NCBI GenBank assembly: GCA_013416395.1
Contig: JACCEP010000001.1
Coordinates: 558,001 to 622,000 of the forward strand
DNA from: Alcaligenaceae bacterium
GTDB lineage: Bacteria; Pseudomonadota; Gammaproteobacteria; Burkholderiales; Burkholderiaceae_B
Direction: 5' to 3'
DNA length: 64,000 nt
A program made the position numbers and the translations under genes. This document shows positions 35,184 to 46,431 of the stretch, in pieces; within the stretch, counting starts at the first letter, position 1; each line of letters opens with the position of its first letter. The notes beneath the pieces are model-generated. The model was not told where the DNA came from and ran no database searches. It was given only the letters and a program-made list of their open reading frames with translations.

Positions 35184-38100
35184 ATGCCTTATTCGTATAC
35201 CGAAAAAAAGCGCATACGCAAGAGCTTCGCCAAGCGTGAAGACGTTCAAGACGTCCCGTACCTTTTGGCGACGCAGCTGCAATCGTATATAACTTTTTTG
35301 CAGGCGGATACTACACCTTCCAAACGTAAAGATGAAGGCCTTCAAGCGGCTTTCACCTCCATTTTTCCAATAGTAAGCCATAACCAGATGGCGCGCCTTG
35401 AGTTCGTAAGCTACGTGCTCGGTGAGCCTGTGTTTGACGTCAAAGAATGCCAGATGCGGGGCCTGACGTTTGCGTCGCCCCTGCGTGCCAAGGTGCGCCT
35501 GGTGCTCATGGACCGCGAAGTTAGCAAGCCCACGGTCAAAGAGGTCAAGGAGCAAGAAGTATACATGGGCGAAATCCCGCTCATGACCAATACGGGCTCT
35601 TTTGTCATCAATGGTACTGAGCGCGTCATTGTTTCGCAGCTGCACCGTTCGCCCGGCGTGTTCTTTGAGCATGATCGAGGCAAAACACACAGTTCGGGCA
35701 AGCTGCTGTTCTCGGCACGGGTAATTCCGTACCGTGGTTCGTGGCTCGACTTTGAGTTCGATCCGAAAGACGTGCTGTTCTTCCGCGTCGACCGTCGACG
35801 CAAAATGCCCGTCACCATATTGCTCAAAGCTATCGGCATGATGCCCGAAGCCATTCTGGCCTGCTTCTTTGATTTCGACAATATCGAAATCCAGAACGAA
35901 GGGGGCATGCTCGAGTTCGTGTCTGAGCGTTGGAAGGGTGAAGTCGTTCACTTTGACATTACCGATCGCGACGGCAAGGTCATTGTCGAGAAAGACAAGC
36001 GTATCAATGCCAAGCATTTGCGTGATCTGGCTGCCGCCAATATTGAATACGTGTCGGTACCTGAAGACTTTCTCCTTGGCCAGGTGCTTGCCAAGGCACT
36101 GGTTAACGAAGAAACTGGCGAAGTCATCGGCAATGCCAATGACGAAATTACCGAAACCATGCTGGCCGAGATTCGTGCTGCCGGCATACGCAACATCCAG
36201 ACGCTGTACATCAACGACCTGGATCGCGGCGGCTATATTTCGCAAACGCTACGCACTGACGAAACCGCAGACCAGATGGCTGCACGTGTCGCTATCTACC
36301 GCATGATGCGTCCTGGTGAGCCACCTACCGAAGATGCAGTCGAGGCTTTGTTTCAGCGCCTGTTCTACAACGAAGACGCTTATGATCTTTCACGCGTAGG
36401 TCGCATGAAGGTCAATAGTCGTCTGGGCCGTGGTGATGACATCACTGGTCCGCTGACACTCACCGATGAAGACATTCTTGAAACCATCAAGGTGCTCGTC
36501 GAGTTGCGTAACGGCCGTGGCCAGATCGATGACATCGATCACCTGGGTAATCGCCGTGTGCGCTGTGTGGGCGAGCTTGCCGAGAACCAGTTCCGTGCTG
36601 GTCTGGTGCGCGTAGAACGTGCCGTTAAAGAGCGTCTGGGCCAGGCTGAGGCTGAAAACCTCATGCCGCACGATCTCATCAATTCCAAGCCTATCTCTGC
36701 GGCCATCAAAGAGTTTTTTGGTTCGAGCCAGCTGTCGCAGTTTATGGACCAGACCAACCCATTGTCCGAGATCACGCACAAGCGTCGCGTCTCGGCGCTC
36801 GGGCCTGGCGGTCTTACGCGTGAGCGTGCCGGTTTTGAAGTGCGTGACGTGCATCCCACTCACTACGGCCGCGTGTGCCCCATCGAAACACCTGAAGGCC
36901 CGAACATCGGCCTGATCAACTCGATGGCGCTGTACGCCCGTCTCAATGAGTATGGTTTTCTCGAAACGCCCTATCGCAAAATTATTGACGGCAAGGTCAG
37001 CGAACAGATCGACTATCTGTCTGCTATCGAAGAAAGCAACTACGTCATCGCACAGGCCAACGCGCATCTTGACGAAATAGGTCAGTTTACCGACGATCTG
37101 GTCGCGTGCCGTCAGGCAGGCGAAACCATGTTGACGGCACCGTCCAACGTGCATTACATGGACGTGGCGCCTTCACAGATCGTTTCGGTCGCTGCATCGC
37201 TCATTCCGTTTCTTGAGCATGATGACGCCAACCGTGCGCTCATGGGCGCCAACATGCAACGCCAGGCTGTTCCTTGCCTGCGTCCTGAAAAGCCTCTGGT
37301 TGGCACCGGCATCGAGCGCTCCGTAGCGGTCGACTCGGGCACTACGGTGCAGGCACGTCGCGGTGGCGTGGTTGATCACGTTGACGCAGAGCGTGTGGTT
37401 ATTCGCGTCAATGATGACGAGAACGTCGCGGGTGAAGTGGGCGTAGACATCTACAACCTCATCAAGTACACGCGTTCCAACCAGAACACCAACATCAACC
37501 AGCGTCCCATCGTCAAACGTGGTGATCTGGTAGCGCGTGGTGATGTGCTGGCTGACGGCGCTTCGACCGATCTGGGCGAGTTGGCGCTGGGTCAGAACAT
37601 GCTTATCGCCTTCATGCCCTGGAACGGCTATAACTTCGAAGACTCGATTCTCATCTCCGAGAAAATCGTAGCCGACGATCGTTATACGTCCATCCACATT
37701 GAAGAGCTCACGGTTGTCGCGCGCGACACCAAGCTTGGGCCTGAAGAGATCACGCGAGACATCAGCAACCTGGCTGAAACTCAGCTTAATCGTCTTGATG
37801 ACTCCGGTATCGTTTATATCGGCGCTGAAGTGCGTGCCGATGACGTGCTGGTTGGTAAGGTAACGCCCAAGGGCGAAACCCAGCTCACACCAGAAGAAAA
37901 ACTGCTGCGCGCCATTTTTGGCGAGAAGGCATCTGACGTCAAAGACACGTCGCTGCGTGTGCCCTCGGGCATGGTCGGCACGGTTATCGACGTGCAGGTC
38001 TTCACGCGTGAAGGCATTGATCGCGACAAGCGCGCACAGTCCATCATTGATGACGAACTGCGTCGCTATCGCCAAGACCTCAATGACCAGCTGCGTATTG

Positions 38101-39296
38101 TTGAAGACGACGCTTTTGATCGTATTGGCAAGTTCCTGGTCGGCAAAGTCGTCAATGGCGGCCCGCGCAAGATGGCCAAAGGCACCGAGATCTCCAAAGA
38201 ATATCTGGCTGACCTCGATCGCTGGCAGTGGTTTGACATTCGTCTTTCCGACGAGGCGCACGCCGTACAGCTTGAGCAGACCAAAGAGTCACTCGAGCAG
38301 AAGCGTCACCAGTTTGATCTGGCCTTCGAAGAAAAGCGTAAGAAGCTTACGCAGGGCGACGAGCTGCCTCCTGGCGTGCTCAAGATGATCAAGGTGTATC
38401 TGGCCGTCAAGCGTCGTCTGCAGCCTGGCGACAAGATGGCTGGCCGTCACGGTAACAAAGGTGTTGTGTCACGCATTACGCCTGTCGAAGACATGCCGCA
38501 CATGGCCGATGGTACGCCTGCCGACATCGTTCTTAACCCGCTGGGCGTGCCTTCGCGTATGAACGTCGGGCAGGTGCTCGAAGTTCACCTTGGCTGGGCA
38601 GCCAAGGGCATTGGGTATCGTATCGCCAACATGATCGATGACGAGAAAGCATTGCAGATTAAAGATCTGCGCGACTATCTCGGACAGGTCTACGACACCA
38701 CAGGTTCGGGTGCTCACCTTGAGCGGCTTACCGATACCGAGCTGGTTGAAATGGCGCGTAATCTCAAGAGCGGCTTGCCGGTTGCCACGCCTGTGTTTGA
38801 CGGTGCGACCGAAGAAGAGATCACCCAGATGCTCGAGCTTGCCTATCCTGACGACATCGCCGAAAAACTCAAGCTTACGGGTACGCGTACGCAGGCTTGG
38901 CTTTACGACGGTCGTACCGGTGAACAGTTCGAGCGTCCGGTCACCATCGGGTACATGCACTACCTCAAGTTGCATCACCTGGTTGACGACAAGATGCACG
39001 CCCGTTCTACTGGTCCTTACTCGCTGGTTACGCAGCAACCACTGGGTGGTAAAGCCCAGTTTGGTGGTCAGCGTTTCGGTGAGATGGAAGTCTGGGCGCT
39101 GGAAGCCTACGGTGCTTCGTACACGCTGCAAGAGATGCTTACGGTCAAGTCTGATGACATTGCCGGCCGCACCAAGGTGTACGAGAACATCGTCAAGGGT
39201 GACCACGTCATCGAAGCTGGTATGCCCGAGTCGTTCAACGTTCTGGTCAAAGAAATTCGATCCTTGTCCCTGGACATGGATCTGGAGCGTAAATAA
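35184..39296 (+). CDS. rpoB: RNA polymerase beta subunit
   Basis: 1370 residues from ATG 35184, which gives the family start [20 protein letters not shown]; an in-frame codon at 35145 would add 13 non-family residues. The rifampicin region reads [20 protein letters not shown] then [12 protein letters not shown], the wild-type sensitive form. Catalytic-core blocks such as [15 protein letters not shown] and the C-terminal [17 protein letters not shown] are intact. The stop overlaps the rpoC start by one base (TAATG). Confidence 0.99.
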   Translation: MPYSYTEKKRIRKSFAKREDVQDVPYLLATQLQSYITFLQADTTPSKRKDEGLQAAFTSIFPIVSHNQMARLEFVSYVLGEPVFDVKECQMRGLTFASPLRAKVRLVLMDREVSKPTVKEVKEQEVYMGEIPLMTNTGSFVINGTERVIVSQLHRSPGVFFEHDRGKTHSSGKLLFSARVIPYRGSWLDFEFDPKDVLFFRVDRRRKMPVTILLKAIGMMPEAILACFFDFDNIEIQNEGGMLEFVSERWKGEVVHFDITDRDGKVIVEKDKRINAKHLRDLAAANIEYVSVPEDFLLGQVLAKALVNEETGEVIGNANDEITETMLAEIRAAGIRNIQTLYINDLDRGGYISQTLRTDETADQMAARVAIYRMMRPGEPPTEDAVEALFQRLFYNEDAYDLSRVGRMKVNSRLGRGDDITGPLTLTDEDILETIKVLVELRNGRGQIDDIDHLGNRRVRCVGELAENQFRAGLVRVERAVKERLGQAEAENLMPHDLINSKPISAAIKEFFGSSQLSQFMDQTNPLSEITHKRRVSALGPGGLTRERAGFEVRDVHPTHYGRVCPIETPEGPNIGLINSMALYARLNEYGFLETPYRKIIDGKVSEQIDYLSAIEESNYVIAQANAHLDEIGQFTDDLVACRQAGETMLTAPSNVHYMDVAPSQIVSVAASLIPFLEHDDANRALMGANMQRQAVPCLRPEKPLVGTGIERSVAVDSGTTVQARRGGVVDHVDAERVVIRVNDDENVAGEVGVDIYNLIKYTRSNQNTNINQRPIVKRGDLVARGDVLADGASTDLGELALGQNMLIAFMPWNGYNFEDSILISEKIVADDRYTSIHIEELTVVARDTKLGPEEITRDISNLAETQLNRLDDSGIVYIGAEVRADDVLVGKVTPKGETQLTPEEKLLRAIFGEKASDVKDTSLRVPSGMVGTVIDVQVFTREGIDRDKRAQSIIDDELRRYRQDLNDQLRIVEDDAFDRIGKFLVGKVVNGGPRKMAKGTEISKEYLADLDRWQWFDIRLSDEAHAVQLEQTKESLEQKRHQFDLAFEEKRKKLTQGDELPPGVLKMIKVYLAVKRRLQPGDKMAGRHGNKGVVSRITPVEDMPHMADGTPADIVLNPLGVPSRMNVGQVLEVHLGWAAKGIGYRIANMIDDEKALQIKDLRDYLGQVYDTTGSGAHLERLTDTELVEMARNLKSGLPVATPVFDGATEEEITQMLELAYPDDIAEKLKLTGTRTQAWLYDGRTGEQFERPVTIGYMHYLKLHHLVDDKMHARSTGPYSLVTQQPLGGKAQFGGQRFGEMEVWALEAYGASYTLQEMLTVKSDDIAGRTKVYENIVKGDHVIEAGMPESFNVLVKEIRSLSLDMDLERK

Positions 39297-42200
39297 TGAA
39301 AGCGCTACTCGATTTATTTAAACAAGTCTCGCAAGATGACCAATTCGATGCCATCAAAATTGGCATCGCATCGCCGGAGAAAGTGCGGTCGTGGTCTTAT
39401 GGTGAGGTGCGCAAGCCCGAAACCATTAACTACCGCACTTTCAAGCCCGAGCGTGACGGTTTGTTCTGCGCCAAAATCTTCGGGCCAGTCAAAGACTATG
39501 AGTGTCTTTGCGGCAAGTACAAGCGCCTGAAGCATCGTGGTGTTATCTGCGAAAAGTGCGGTGTCGAAGTTACCGTAGCCAAAGTGCGCCGCGAGCGTAT
39601 GGGTCATATCGAACTGGCCAGCCCCGTCGCGCACATCTGGTTCCTCAAGAGCCTGCCGTCGCGTCTGGGCATGGTGCTCGACATGACGCTGCGCGATATT
39701 GAGCGTGTGCTCTACTTCGAAGCCTGGTGCGTTATCGAACCTGGCATGACACCGCTCAAGCGCGGTCAGATCATGTCCGATGATGACTATCTCGCCAAGA
39801 CTGAAGAGTACGGTGACGACTTCCACGCACTCATGGGTGCTGAAGCCGTTCGCGAGTTGCTGCGCACGATCGATATCGATCGTGACGTAGAAACCCTGCG
39901 CGCCGAACTCAAGGCCACGTCATCAGACGCCAAGATCAAAAAAATCTCCAAGCGTCTCAAGGTGCTTGAGGGTTTCCAGAAGTCGGGCATCAAGCCTGAC
40001 TGGATGATCATGGAAGTGCTGCCGGTGCTTCCGCCTGAACTGCGTCCGCTGGTGCCGCTTGATGGCGGCCGTTTCGCCACGTCCGACCTGAACGACCTTT
40101 ATCGTCGCGTCATCAACCGCAACAATCGTCTGAAGCGTCTGCTTGAGCTCAAGGCGCCAGACATCATCTTGCGCAACGAAAAGCGCATGCTGCAAGAGTC
40201 GGTTGATTCGCTGCTCGACAACGGTCGTCGCGGCAAGGCCATGACAGGCGCCAACAAGCGCCAGCTCAAGTCGCTCGCCGACATGATCAAAGGCAAAAGC
40301 GGTCGTTTCCGTCAGAACCTGCTGGGCAAGCGTGTTGACTACTCTGGCCGTTCGGTTATTGTGGTGGGCCCGCAGCTTAAACTGCATCAGTGCGGTCTGC
40401 CCAAGCTGATGGCGCTTGAGCTGTTCAAGCCGTTTATTTTCAATCGTCTTGAAATGATGGGTTTGGCGACCACGATTAAGGCTGCCAAGAAGCTGGTTGA
40501 GAGCCAGGAACCTGTGGTGTGGGACATCCTCGAAGAGGTGATCCGCGAGCACCCCGTTATGCTCAACCGTGCGCCTACGTTGCACCGTCTGGGTATTCAG
40601 GCATTCGAGCCGGTACTGATCGAAGGCAAGGCCATTCAGCTTCACCCTCTGGTTTGCGCTGCCTTTAACGCCGACTTTGACGGTGACCAGATGGCCGTTC
40701 ACGTGCCACTGTCGCTTGAAGCCCAGCTTGAGGCCCGCACTCTGATGCTGGCTTCCAATAACATACTGTTCCCGGCCAACGGCGAGCCTTCCATCGTGCC
40801 GTCGCAAGACATCGTGCTGGGGCTTTACTACGCAACTCGCGAGCGTATTAACGGCAAAGGCGAAGGCATTTTCTTCACCGATGTAGCAGAGGTTCAGCGC
40901 GCTTACGACAACCACGAAGTCGAGCTGCAATCTCGCGTTACCGTGCGTTTGCCTGAGTACGAAAAAGACGAAAATGGTCAATGGCAGCCTATCGTGCGCC
41001 GTTTCGAAACCACTGTCGGCCGTGCTTTGCTTTCCGAGATTTTGCCTCAAGGGCTGCCTTTCTCCGTGCTTAATCGCGCGCTCAAGAAGAAAGAAATCTC
41101 GCGTTTGATCAACCAGTCGTTCCGTCGCTGCGGCCTGCGTGCCACCGTAATTTTTGCTGACAAGCTGATGCAGTCAGGTTTCCGTTTGGCAACTCGTGGC
41201 GGTATTTCTATTGCCATGAGCGACATGCTGATCCCCTCGGCCAAAGAAGGTATTCTTGCCCAGGCCAGCAAAGAGGTCAAAGAGATCGACAAGCAGTATT
41301 CGTCAGGTCTGGTAACTGGACAAGAACGCTACAACAACGTGGTCGACATCTGGGGCAAGGCTGGCGATAAGGTCGGCAAGGCCATGATGGAGCAACTGGC
41401 GACCGAGCCTGTGACCGACCGCCACGGCGAAGAAGTCCGTCAAGAGTCGTTCAACTCCATCTACATGATGGCTGACTCTGGCGCGCGGGGTTCCGCTGCA
41501 CAGATCCGCCAGCTGGCTGGTATGCGTGGCCTGATGGCCAAGCCTGACGGTTCCATTATCGAAACGCCTATTACCGCCAACTTCCGTGAAGGCTTGAACG
41601 TACTTCAGTACTTCATTTCTACACACGGGGCGCGTAAAGGTCTGGCTGATACGGCGCTTAAAACGGCGAACTCGGGTTACCTGACCCGCCGTCTGGTCGA
41701 CGTGACGCAAGATCTGGTCATTACCGAAATGGATTGTGGCACGACACGTGGCTACACCATGAAGGCGCTGATCGAGGGCGGTGAAGTGGTTGAGCCACTG
41801 CGCGAGCGTATTTTGGGTCGAGTGGCGGCGATTGATATCGTCAACCCCGAAACTCAGGAAACCGCTGTAACGGCTGGCACGCTGCTTGACGAAGACACGG
41901 TCGAGTACATCGACAGTCTCGGCATCGACGAGGTCAAGATCCGTACGCCGCTGACTTGCGAAACGCGTCATGGCCTGTGCGCACACTGCTATGGTCGTGA
42001 TCTGGGTCGTGGCTCTATGGTTAACCGTGGCGAAGCGATTGGTGTTATCGCTGCGCAATCCATTGGTGAGCCTGGCACGCAGCTTACGATGCGTACCTTC
42101 CACATTGGTGGTGCGGCATCACGTTCGGCCCTGGCCAGTTCGGTCGAGACCAAGTCTGCAGGTACCATCGGCTTTGCCATTGGCCTGCGCTATGTCACTA

Positions 42201-43546
42201 ACGCTAAAGGCGAACGTGTCGCCATTTCGCGTTCCGGCGAGATCGTGGTGTTTGACGATAACCGTCGTGAACGCGAGCGTCATAAAGTGCCATACGGTGC
42301 AACGATTGCCGTGGGCGATGGCGATGTCGTCAAGGCAGGTGCACGTCTGGCTTCATGGGATCCGCTCACGCGACCCATCGTGTCAGAGTACGCCGGTACA
42401 GTTCGCTTTGAGAACATCGACGAGGGCGTTACGGTTGCCCGCCAGGTCGATGATGTAACAGGCTTGTCGACGCTGGTTGTCATTACGCCCAAGACGCGTG
42501 GTGGCAAGATCGTCATGCGTCCGCAAATCAAGATCCTCAACGAAGCAGGCGATGAGATCAAGATTGCCGGTACTGATCACTCGGTCAATATCTCGTTCCC
42601 GGTTGGCGCACTGATTACCGTGCGTGATAACCAGCAGGTAACGGTTGGCGAGATTCTGGCGCGTATTCCGCAAGAGTCGCAAAAAACCCGCGATATTACC
42701 GGTGGTCTGCCCCGCGTGGCCGAACTGTTCGAAGCTCGTTCCCCGAAAGATGCCGGTATGCTGGCAGACGTTACGGGTACGGTTTCCTTCGGTAAAGACA
42801 CCAAGGGCAAGCAGCGCCTGGTCATCACCGACATGGACGGCATCAGTCACGAGTTTCTTATTCCAAAAGAGAAACAGGTTCTCGTGCATGACGGTCAGGT
42901 CGTGAACAAGGGCGAGATGATCGTCGACGGCCCCGCCGATCCGCACGATATTCTGCGTCTCAAGGGCATAGAGCAGCTTGCCAACTACATCGTTAATGAA
43001 GTGCAAGACGTATACCGTCTGCAGGGCGTAAAGATCAACGACAAGCATATTGAAGTGATTGTTCGTCAGATGCTGCGTCGCGTAAACATTACCGATGCGG
43101 GCGATACCGACTTCATCACGGGTGAGCAGGTCGAGCGTTCCGAGTTGTTGAATGCAAACGATCGCATGGAAGCCGAGGCAAAAATTCCAGCCAAGTACGA
43201 CAACGTACTGTTGGGTATTACCAAAGCATCACTGTCGACCGATTCGTTCATCTCTGCGGCGTCCTTCCAGGAAACCACACGCGTACTTACCGAGGCTGCC
43301 ATTATGGGCAAGCGCGATGACCTGCGTGGCCTGAAAGAAAACGTTATTGTGGGTCGTTTGATTCCTGCGGGTACCGGGATGGCTTTCCATCTTGCCCGTA
43401 AGGATAAAGAGGCTAACGAGGCAGCAGAGCGCAAGGCCGCCCGTGCCATGGCTAACCCTTTTGAAGATGCTCCGGCCGCCGAAGCGGTTGAAGCTCATCA
43501 AGAAGCCCAGCCTACCGGCGAAGCTGAAGGGTCTGCAACCGAGTAA
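39296..43546 (+). CDS. rpoC: RNA polymerase beta' subunit
   Basis: 1416 residues with the N-terminal zinc site [20 protein letters not shown], the catalytic [12 protein letters not shown] loop that holds magnesium, and the second cysteine cluster [17 protein letters not shown]. The C-terminus is Ala/Glu-rich and acidic, as in many betaproteobacteria. It is translationally coupled to rpoB. A strong bidirectional terminator follows 25 nt after the stop. Confidence 0.99.
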   Translation: MKALLDLFKQVSQDDQFDAIKIGIASPEKVRSWSYGEVRKPETINYRTFKPERDGLFCAKIFGPVKDYECLCGKYKRLKHRGVICEKCGVEVTVAKVRRERMGHIELASPVAHIWFLKSLPSRLGMVLDMTLRDIERVLYFEAWCVIEPGMTPLKRGQIMSDDDYLAKTEEYGDDFHALMGAEAVRELLRTIDIDRDVETLRAELKATSSDAKIKKISKRLKVLEGFQKSGIKPDWMIMEVLPVLPPELRPLVPLDGGRFATSDLNDLYRRVINRNNRLKRLLELKAPDIILRNEKRMLQESVDSLLDNGRRGKAMTGANKRQLKSLADMIKGKSGRFRQNLLGKRVDYSGRSVIVVGPQLKLHQCGLPKLMALELFKPFIFNRLEMMGLATTIKAAKKLVESQEPVVWDILEEVIREHPVMLNRAPTLHRLGIQAFEPVLIEGKAIQLHPLVCAAFNADFDGDQMAVHVPLSLEAQLEARTLMLASNNILFPANGEPSIVPSQDIVLGLYYATRERINGKGEGIFFTDVAEVQRAYDNHEVELQSRVTVRLPEYEKDENGQWQPIVRRFETTVGRALLSEILPQGLPFSVLNRALKKKEISRLINQSFRRCGLRATVIFADKLMQSGFRLATRGGISIAMSDMLIPSAKEGILAQASKEVKEIDKQYSSGLVTGQERYNNVVDIWGKAGDKVGKAMMEQLATEPVTDRHGEEVRQESFNSIYMMADSGARGSAAQIRQLAGMRGLMAKPDGSIIETPITANFREGLNVLQYFISTHGARKGLADTALKTANSGYLTRRLVDVTQDLVITEMDCGTTRGYTMKALIEGGEVVEPLRERILGRVAAIDIVNPETQETAVTAGTLLDEDTVEYIDSLGIDEVKIRTPLTCETRHGLCAHCYGRDLGRGSMVNRGEAIGVIAAQSIGEPGTQLTMRTFHIGGAASRSALASSVETKSAGTIGFAIGLRYVTNAKGERVAISRSGEIVVFDDNRRERERHKVPYGATIAVGDGDVVKAGARLASWDPLTRPIVSEYAGTVRFENIDEGVTVARQVDDVTGLSTLVVITPKTRGGKIVMRPQIKILNEAGDEIKIAGTDHSVNISFPVGALITVRDNQQVTVGEILARIPQESQKTRDITGGLPRVAELFEARSPKDAGMLADVTGTVSFGKDTKGKQRLVITDMDGISHEFLIPKEKQVLVHDGQVVNKGEMIVDGPADPHDILRLKGIEQLANYIVNEVQDVYRLQGVKINDKHIEVIVRQMLRRVNITDAGDTDFITGEQVERSELLNANDRMEAEAKIPAKYDNVLLGITKASLSTDSFISAASFQETTRVLTEAAIMGKRDDLRGLKENVIVGRLIPAGTGMAFHLARKDKEANEAAERKAARAMANPFEDAPAAEAVEAHQEAQPTGEAEGSATE

Positions 43547-43571
43547 GCAGTGTTCGTGGCAATGTAAATGC

Positions 43572-43610
43572 AAAAGCGCCAGGTTTAAAAGCCTGGCGCT
43601 TTTGTTTTTT
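43572..43610. terminator. Bidirectional terminator after rpoC
   Basis: AAAAGCGCCAGG and CCTGGCGCTTTT form a perfect 12-bp stem with an 8-nt loop, followed by a T-rich tract on the plus strand. The A-run on the left makes it work for the convergent arginase gene as well. Confidence 0.9.
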
Positions 43611-43641
43611 GTTCAGCCAATGTCACTGGGCGTTCTCTTTG

Positions 43642-44595
43642 CTACACAGATCGCAGCAAGGTTGTTTTGCCGAACAAACTCTGGATCAGTTCGACAACCA
43701 GTGTGGCCGTCTGGTTGCGCACATCGAGCGCGGGGTTCAGTTCCACCACATCCAGCGATCCCAGGCACGCTGTTTCGGCGATCATTTCCATGCAAAGCTG
43801 GGCCTCACGGTAACCGGGGCCGCCACATACCGTCGTACCGGTGCCGGGAGCAATCGAAGGGTCCAGAAAGTCGACGTCGAAGCTTACATGCAAATGCACA
43901 TTGCCCTGGCGTATGTCGCGCAGCGCACGACGCATCACTTTATACATGCCTAGCTCGTCAATAAGACGCATGTCGTAGGCTTCAATACTTAGTGCGCGAA
44001 TCATCTGCTTTTCGGCATCGTCCACGCTGCGCAGCCCTATCAGCTTAAGTTCGCCTGATGTCAGCGCAGGCGCTGAGCCAGTCAGCGTGGTCAGTTGCTC
44101 AGGGCCCATACCATGCAGGCAGGCCACCGGTATGCCGTGAACATTGCCCGATGGCGAGATTTCAGGCGTGTTGCAGTCTGCGTGTGCATCCAGCCAGAGC
44201 ACGCGCAGAAGTTTTCCGTGTTTGCGGCAATGTTGCGCCACTGCACTGATAGACCCGATGGCCAGGTGATGATCGCCGCCGAGCATAATAGGTGCTTGCC
44301 CATTGTCGAGCTCGTTCAGCACGGCGTCGAAAACTGTGTGGTTCCAGTGTGTACACTCGGCCAGATTGCGTAGCCCATATGGCTTATCGCGCGGCCCTCG
44401 TGGGTTGGGTGGGCCCGACAGGTTGCCTAAGTCGCTTACCCGTATGCCCAGTGTTTCAAGTGCAGACCCGAGCTGGGCCACACGCAAGGCCTCAGGCCCC
44501 ATACAGGCGCCAATGTTCGCTGCGCCTGCATCAGAGGGTGCTCCGATCAGCGATACTGAAGGTTGTGCTGCACGTGATGCCGCTGCGGTTTTCAC
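43642..44595 (-). CDS. rocF: Arginase
   Basis: A 317-residue ureohydrolase with the binuclear manganese motifs GGDHHLAIGS, DAHADCNTPE and SFDVDFLDPSIAPGTGT. The substrate loop and the C-terminal SLDVVELNP segment are also present. It hydrolyses arginine to ornithine and urea. Translation starts with GTG at 44595, overlapping the ornithine cyclodeaminase stop by 4 nt (GTGA), so the two enzymes are made together and form a short path from arginine to proline. Confidence 0.93.
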   Translation of the reverse strand: MKTAAASRAAQPSVSLIGAPSDAGAANIGACMGPEALRVAQLGSALETLGIRVSDLGNLSGPPNPRGPRDKPYGLRNLAECTHWNHTVFDAVLNELDNGQAPIMLGGDHHLAIGSISAVAQHCRKHGKLLRVLWLDAHADCNTPEISPSGNVHGIPVACLHGMGPEQLTTLTGSAPALTSGELKLIGLRSVDDAEKQMIRALSIEAYDMRLIDELGMYKVMRRALRDIRQGNVHLHVSFDVDFLDPSIAPGTGTTVCGGPGYREAQLCMEMIAETACLGSLDVVELNPALDVRNQTATLVVELIQSLFGKTTLLRSV

Positions 44596-45680
44596 GCCGT
44601 TACTCGATCGGAGATTACGGAACTTGGCGCCTGTGCATGGAGCAAACCAAACAGGTTTTTCGGGTCTTGCAGTGCAGGAATCAGCTCAAGCGGCTGCAGT
44701 AGCCCGGCTTCCTGCGCTCGTGCATACATATAGCGCAGGGCAGAGTAGTCTTCCAGTGCAAAGCCGACCGAATCAAAAATAGTGATCTGGGTGGGTGACA
44801 GACGGCCAGGGGAAGATTTTTGCAGTACCTGCCAAAGCTCAGTGACGGCGAAATCAGCAGGCATTTGCTGCAGTTCGCCTTCAATACGTGTCTGGGGCTC
44901 AAATTCGACGAAAACATTGCCTTTGTAAAGCAAGCTAGCCTCAAGCTCTGTTTTGCCGGGGCAGTCACCCCCCACGGCGTTGATATGCGTGCCGGGTGCC
45001 ACCATGTCTGCGCGCAGAATGATGGCGTTGGTGTTATCTGCGGTAATCGTAGTGATAATGTCTGCACCGCGCACGGCTTCGGCGGTGCTGGAACAACAAA
45101 CCACTTCGATTGGGTAGGGAGCAAGGTTTTGATGAAGTTTGCGCATGGCCATTTCATCAATGTCGTAGATGCGAAGCGTATCAATGCCCAGCACGCCATG
45201 AAAGGCCAGTGCCTGGAATTCGCTTTGTGTCCCGTTTCCGATAAGCGCCATACAGTGGCTTTCTGGACGCATGAGTTGGCGCGCCGCCATCACGGATGTC
45301 GCTGCTGTGCGTAGTGCCGTGGTTAGCGTAAGTTCGCTGAGAAATATCGGCATGCCATTGGCCATATTGGCCAGGGCGCCAAAAGCCATTACCGTGGGCA
45401 AACCGCGGTGTGTATTTATGGGATGGCCATTGACGTACTTAAAGGCGTAGTCGCTGGCATCGGATATGGGCATGAGTTCGATGACACCATCTGGGCTGTA
45501 GTTGCCGATGCGCGCTGATTTGGTGAAATCTTGCCAGCGCATGAAGTTATGTTCAATGGCTTGTGTCATGCCTCGCAGGCATTCTATGACACCAACGCGT
45601 GTAACCAGTTTGGCTGCCTGGTTGTAGCCAAGAAAATCAGTATGCATGCCAAACGGTGTCAAATTTGCAGTGTGTGTCAT
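44592..45680 (-). CDS. Ornithine cyclodeaminase
   Basis: A 362-residue member of the ornithine cyclodeaminase/mu-crystallin family with the NAD fold (ALIGNGTQSEFQALAF, RIYDID), the INAVGGDCPGKTEL active-site region containing the catalytic Asp, and typical full length. It converts ornithine to proline with release of ammonia. It leads the minus-strand operon with arginase and is divergent from an AsnC-type regulator, probably its controller, with palindromic sites between them. Confidence 0.92.
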   Translation of the reverse strand: MTHTANLTPFGMHTDFLGYNQAAKLVTRVGVIECLRGMTQAIEHNFMRWQDFTKSARIGNYSPDGVIELMPISDASDYAFKYVNGHPINTHRGLPTVMAFGALANMANGMPIFLSELTLTTALRTAATSVMAARQLMRPESHCMALIGNGTQSEFQALAFHGVLGIDTLRIYDIDEMAMRKLHQNLAPYPIEVVCCSSTAEAVRGADIITTITADNTNAIILRADMVAPGTHINAVGGDCPGKTELEASLLYKGNVFVEFEPQTRIEGELQQMPADFAVTELWQVLQKSSPGRLSPTQITIFDSVGFALEDYSALRYMYARAQEAGLLQPLELIPALQDPKNLFGLLHAQAPSSVISDRVTA

Positions 45681-45736
45681 GAGCGTGATCTCCTGTGCGT
45701 GTTGTACAGCGGCATATGCGCCACCTTACTTAACAG

Positions 45737-45810
45737 GTTGCCACAACGCCTCTTCAATTCAAATCAGGCTAAATGCGTGCATAACGGTAGAATGTTGTCA
45801 TTATGGCAAC
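45737..45810. promoter_or_regulatory. Palindromic sites between ocd and the AsnC-type regulator
   Basis: GTTGCCACAAC at 45737-45747 and GTTGTCATTATGGCAAC at 45794-45810 share GTTG...CAAC ends and are imperfect palindromes, 57 bp apart start to start. Paired sites in a divergent region are typical of Lrp/AsnC regulators. Confidence 0.55.
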
Positions 45811-45823
45811 CTAATTTAACAAA

Positions 45824-46279
45824 ATGGATCAAGTTGACCAGCAACTCATTGCGCTTTTGCGTAACAACGCCCGTTCAGGCGTAGCAACGCTTGCAAAGCG
45901 ATTGGGCGTGTCGCGTGGCACGGTGGCCAATCGCATACGTAAACTTGAAGACAGCGGCCAAATCGTGGGCTACACCATACGGCTGCGGCCCAAGTCCGAG
46001 GCGGCCGATATTGTTGCGTGGATGAGTATTTCCATAGAAGGCAACGACGCCCGCCGCGTGTCCTTCAGCCTGCTGGGTGAGCCTGGGGTGTCTTCATTGC
46101 ATAGCACCAATGGGCAGTGGGATCTGCTGGCCGAATTGCGGGTGGCCAGTCTGGCAGAACTTGCTCAGGTGCTCGAAAGAGTGCGCCTCATCAAGGGTAT
46201 TCGCAACACAGAAACCAGCATCCACCTTGAAACTTACCGGGCGTCGTTGAAGCAGGATAGTTCGCAAGAACCAGCCTGA
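45824..46279 (+). CDS. Lrp/AsnC-family regulator
   Basis: 151 residues. The N-terminal helix-turn-helix reads LAKRLGVSRGTVANRIRKLE, followed by the RAM ligand-binding domain (about 65-145) with the WDLLAELRV strand. Divergent placement from the ornithine cyclodeaminase/arginase operon suggests control by arginine or ornithine, as in related catabolic loci. The ligand is inferred. It is followed by about 150 nt without a gene before the convergent kinase gene. Confidence 0.9.
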   Translation: MDQVDQQLIALLRNNARSGVATLAKRLGVSRGTVANRIRKLEDSGQIVGYTIRLRPKSEAADIVAWMSISIEGNDARRVSFSLLGEPGVSSLHSTNGQWDLLAELRVASLAELAQVLERVRLIKGIRNTETSIHLETYRASLKQDSSQEPA

Positions 46280-46431
46280 CCTGGTGTGTAATTAGCTTTG
46301 TCCCAAGGCGGGTTTAATGCCGCGCCGCCACAAGTTGCTCTGTTTCAGTTGCCTTGCCTTGCCATGCCGGTGGATGAGGAGGCTTCCGGCGACAGGCAAA
46401 ATCGGATTTTGCTGATTATCCGGAGATCTGA

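Noticed and set aside
35106-36245. Long antisense frames within rpoB and rpoC
   Set aside because: They exist only because of the GC-rich third-position bias of the sense genes; no ribosome sites or family features.
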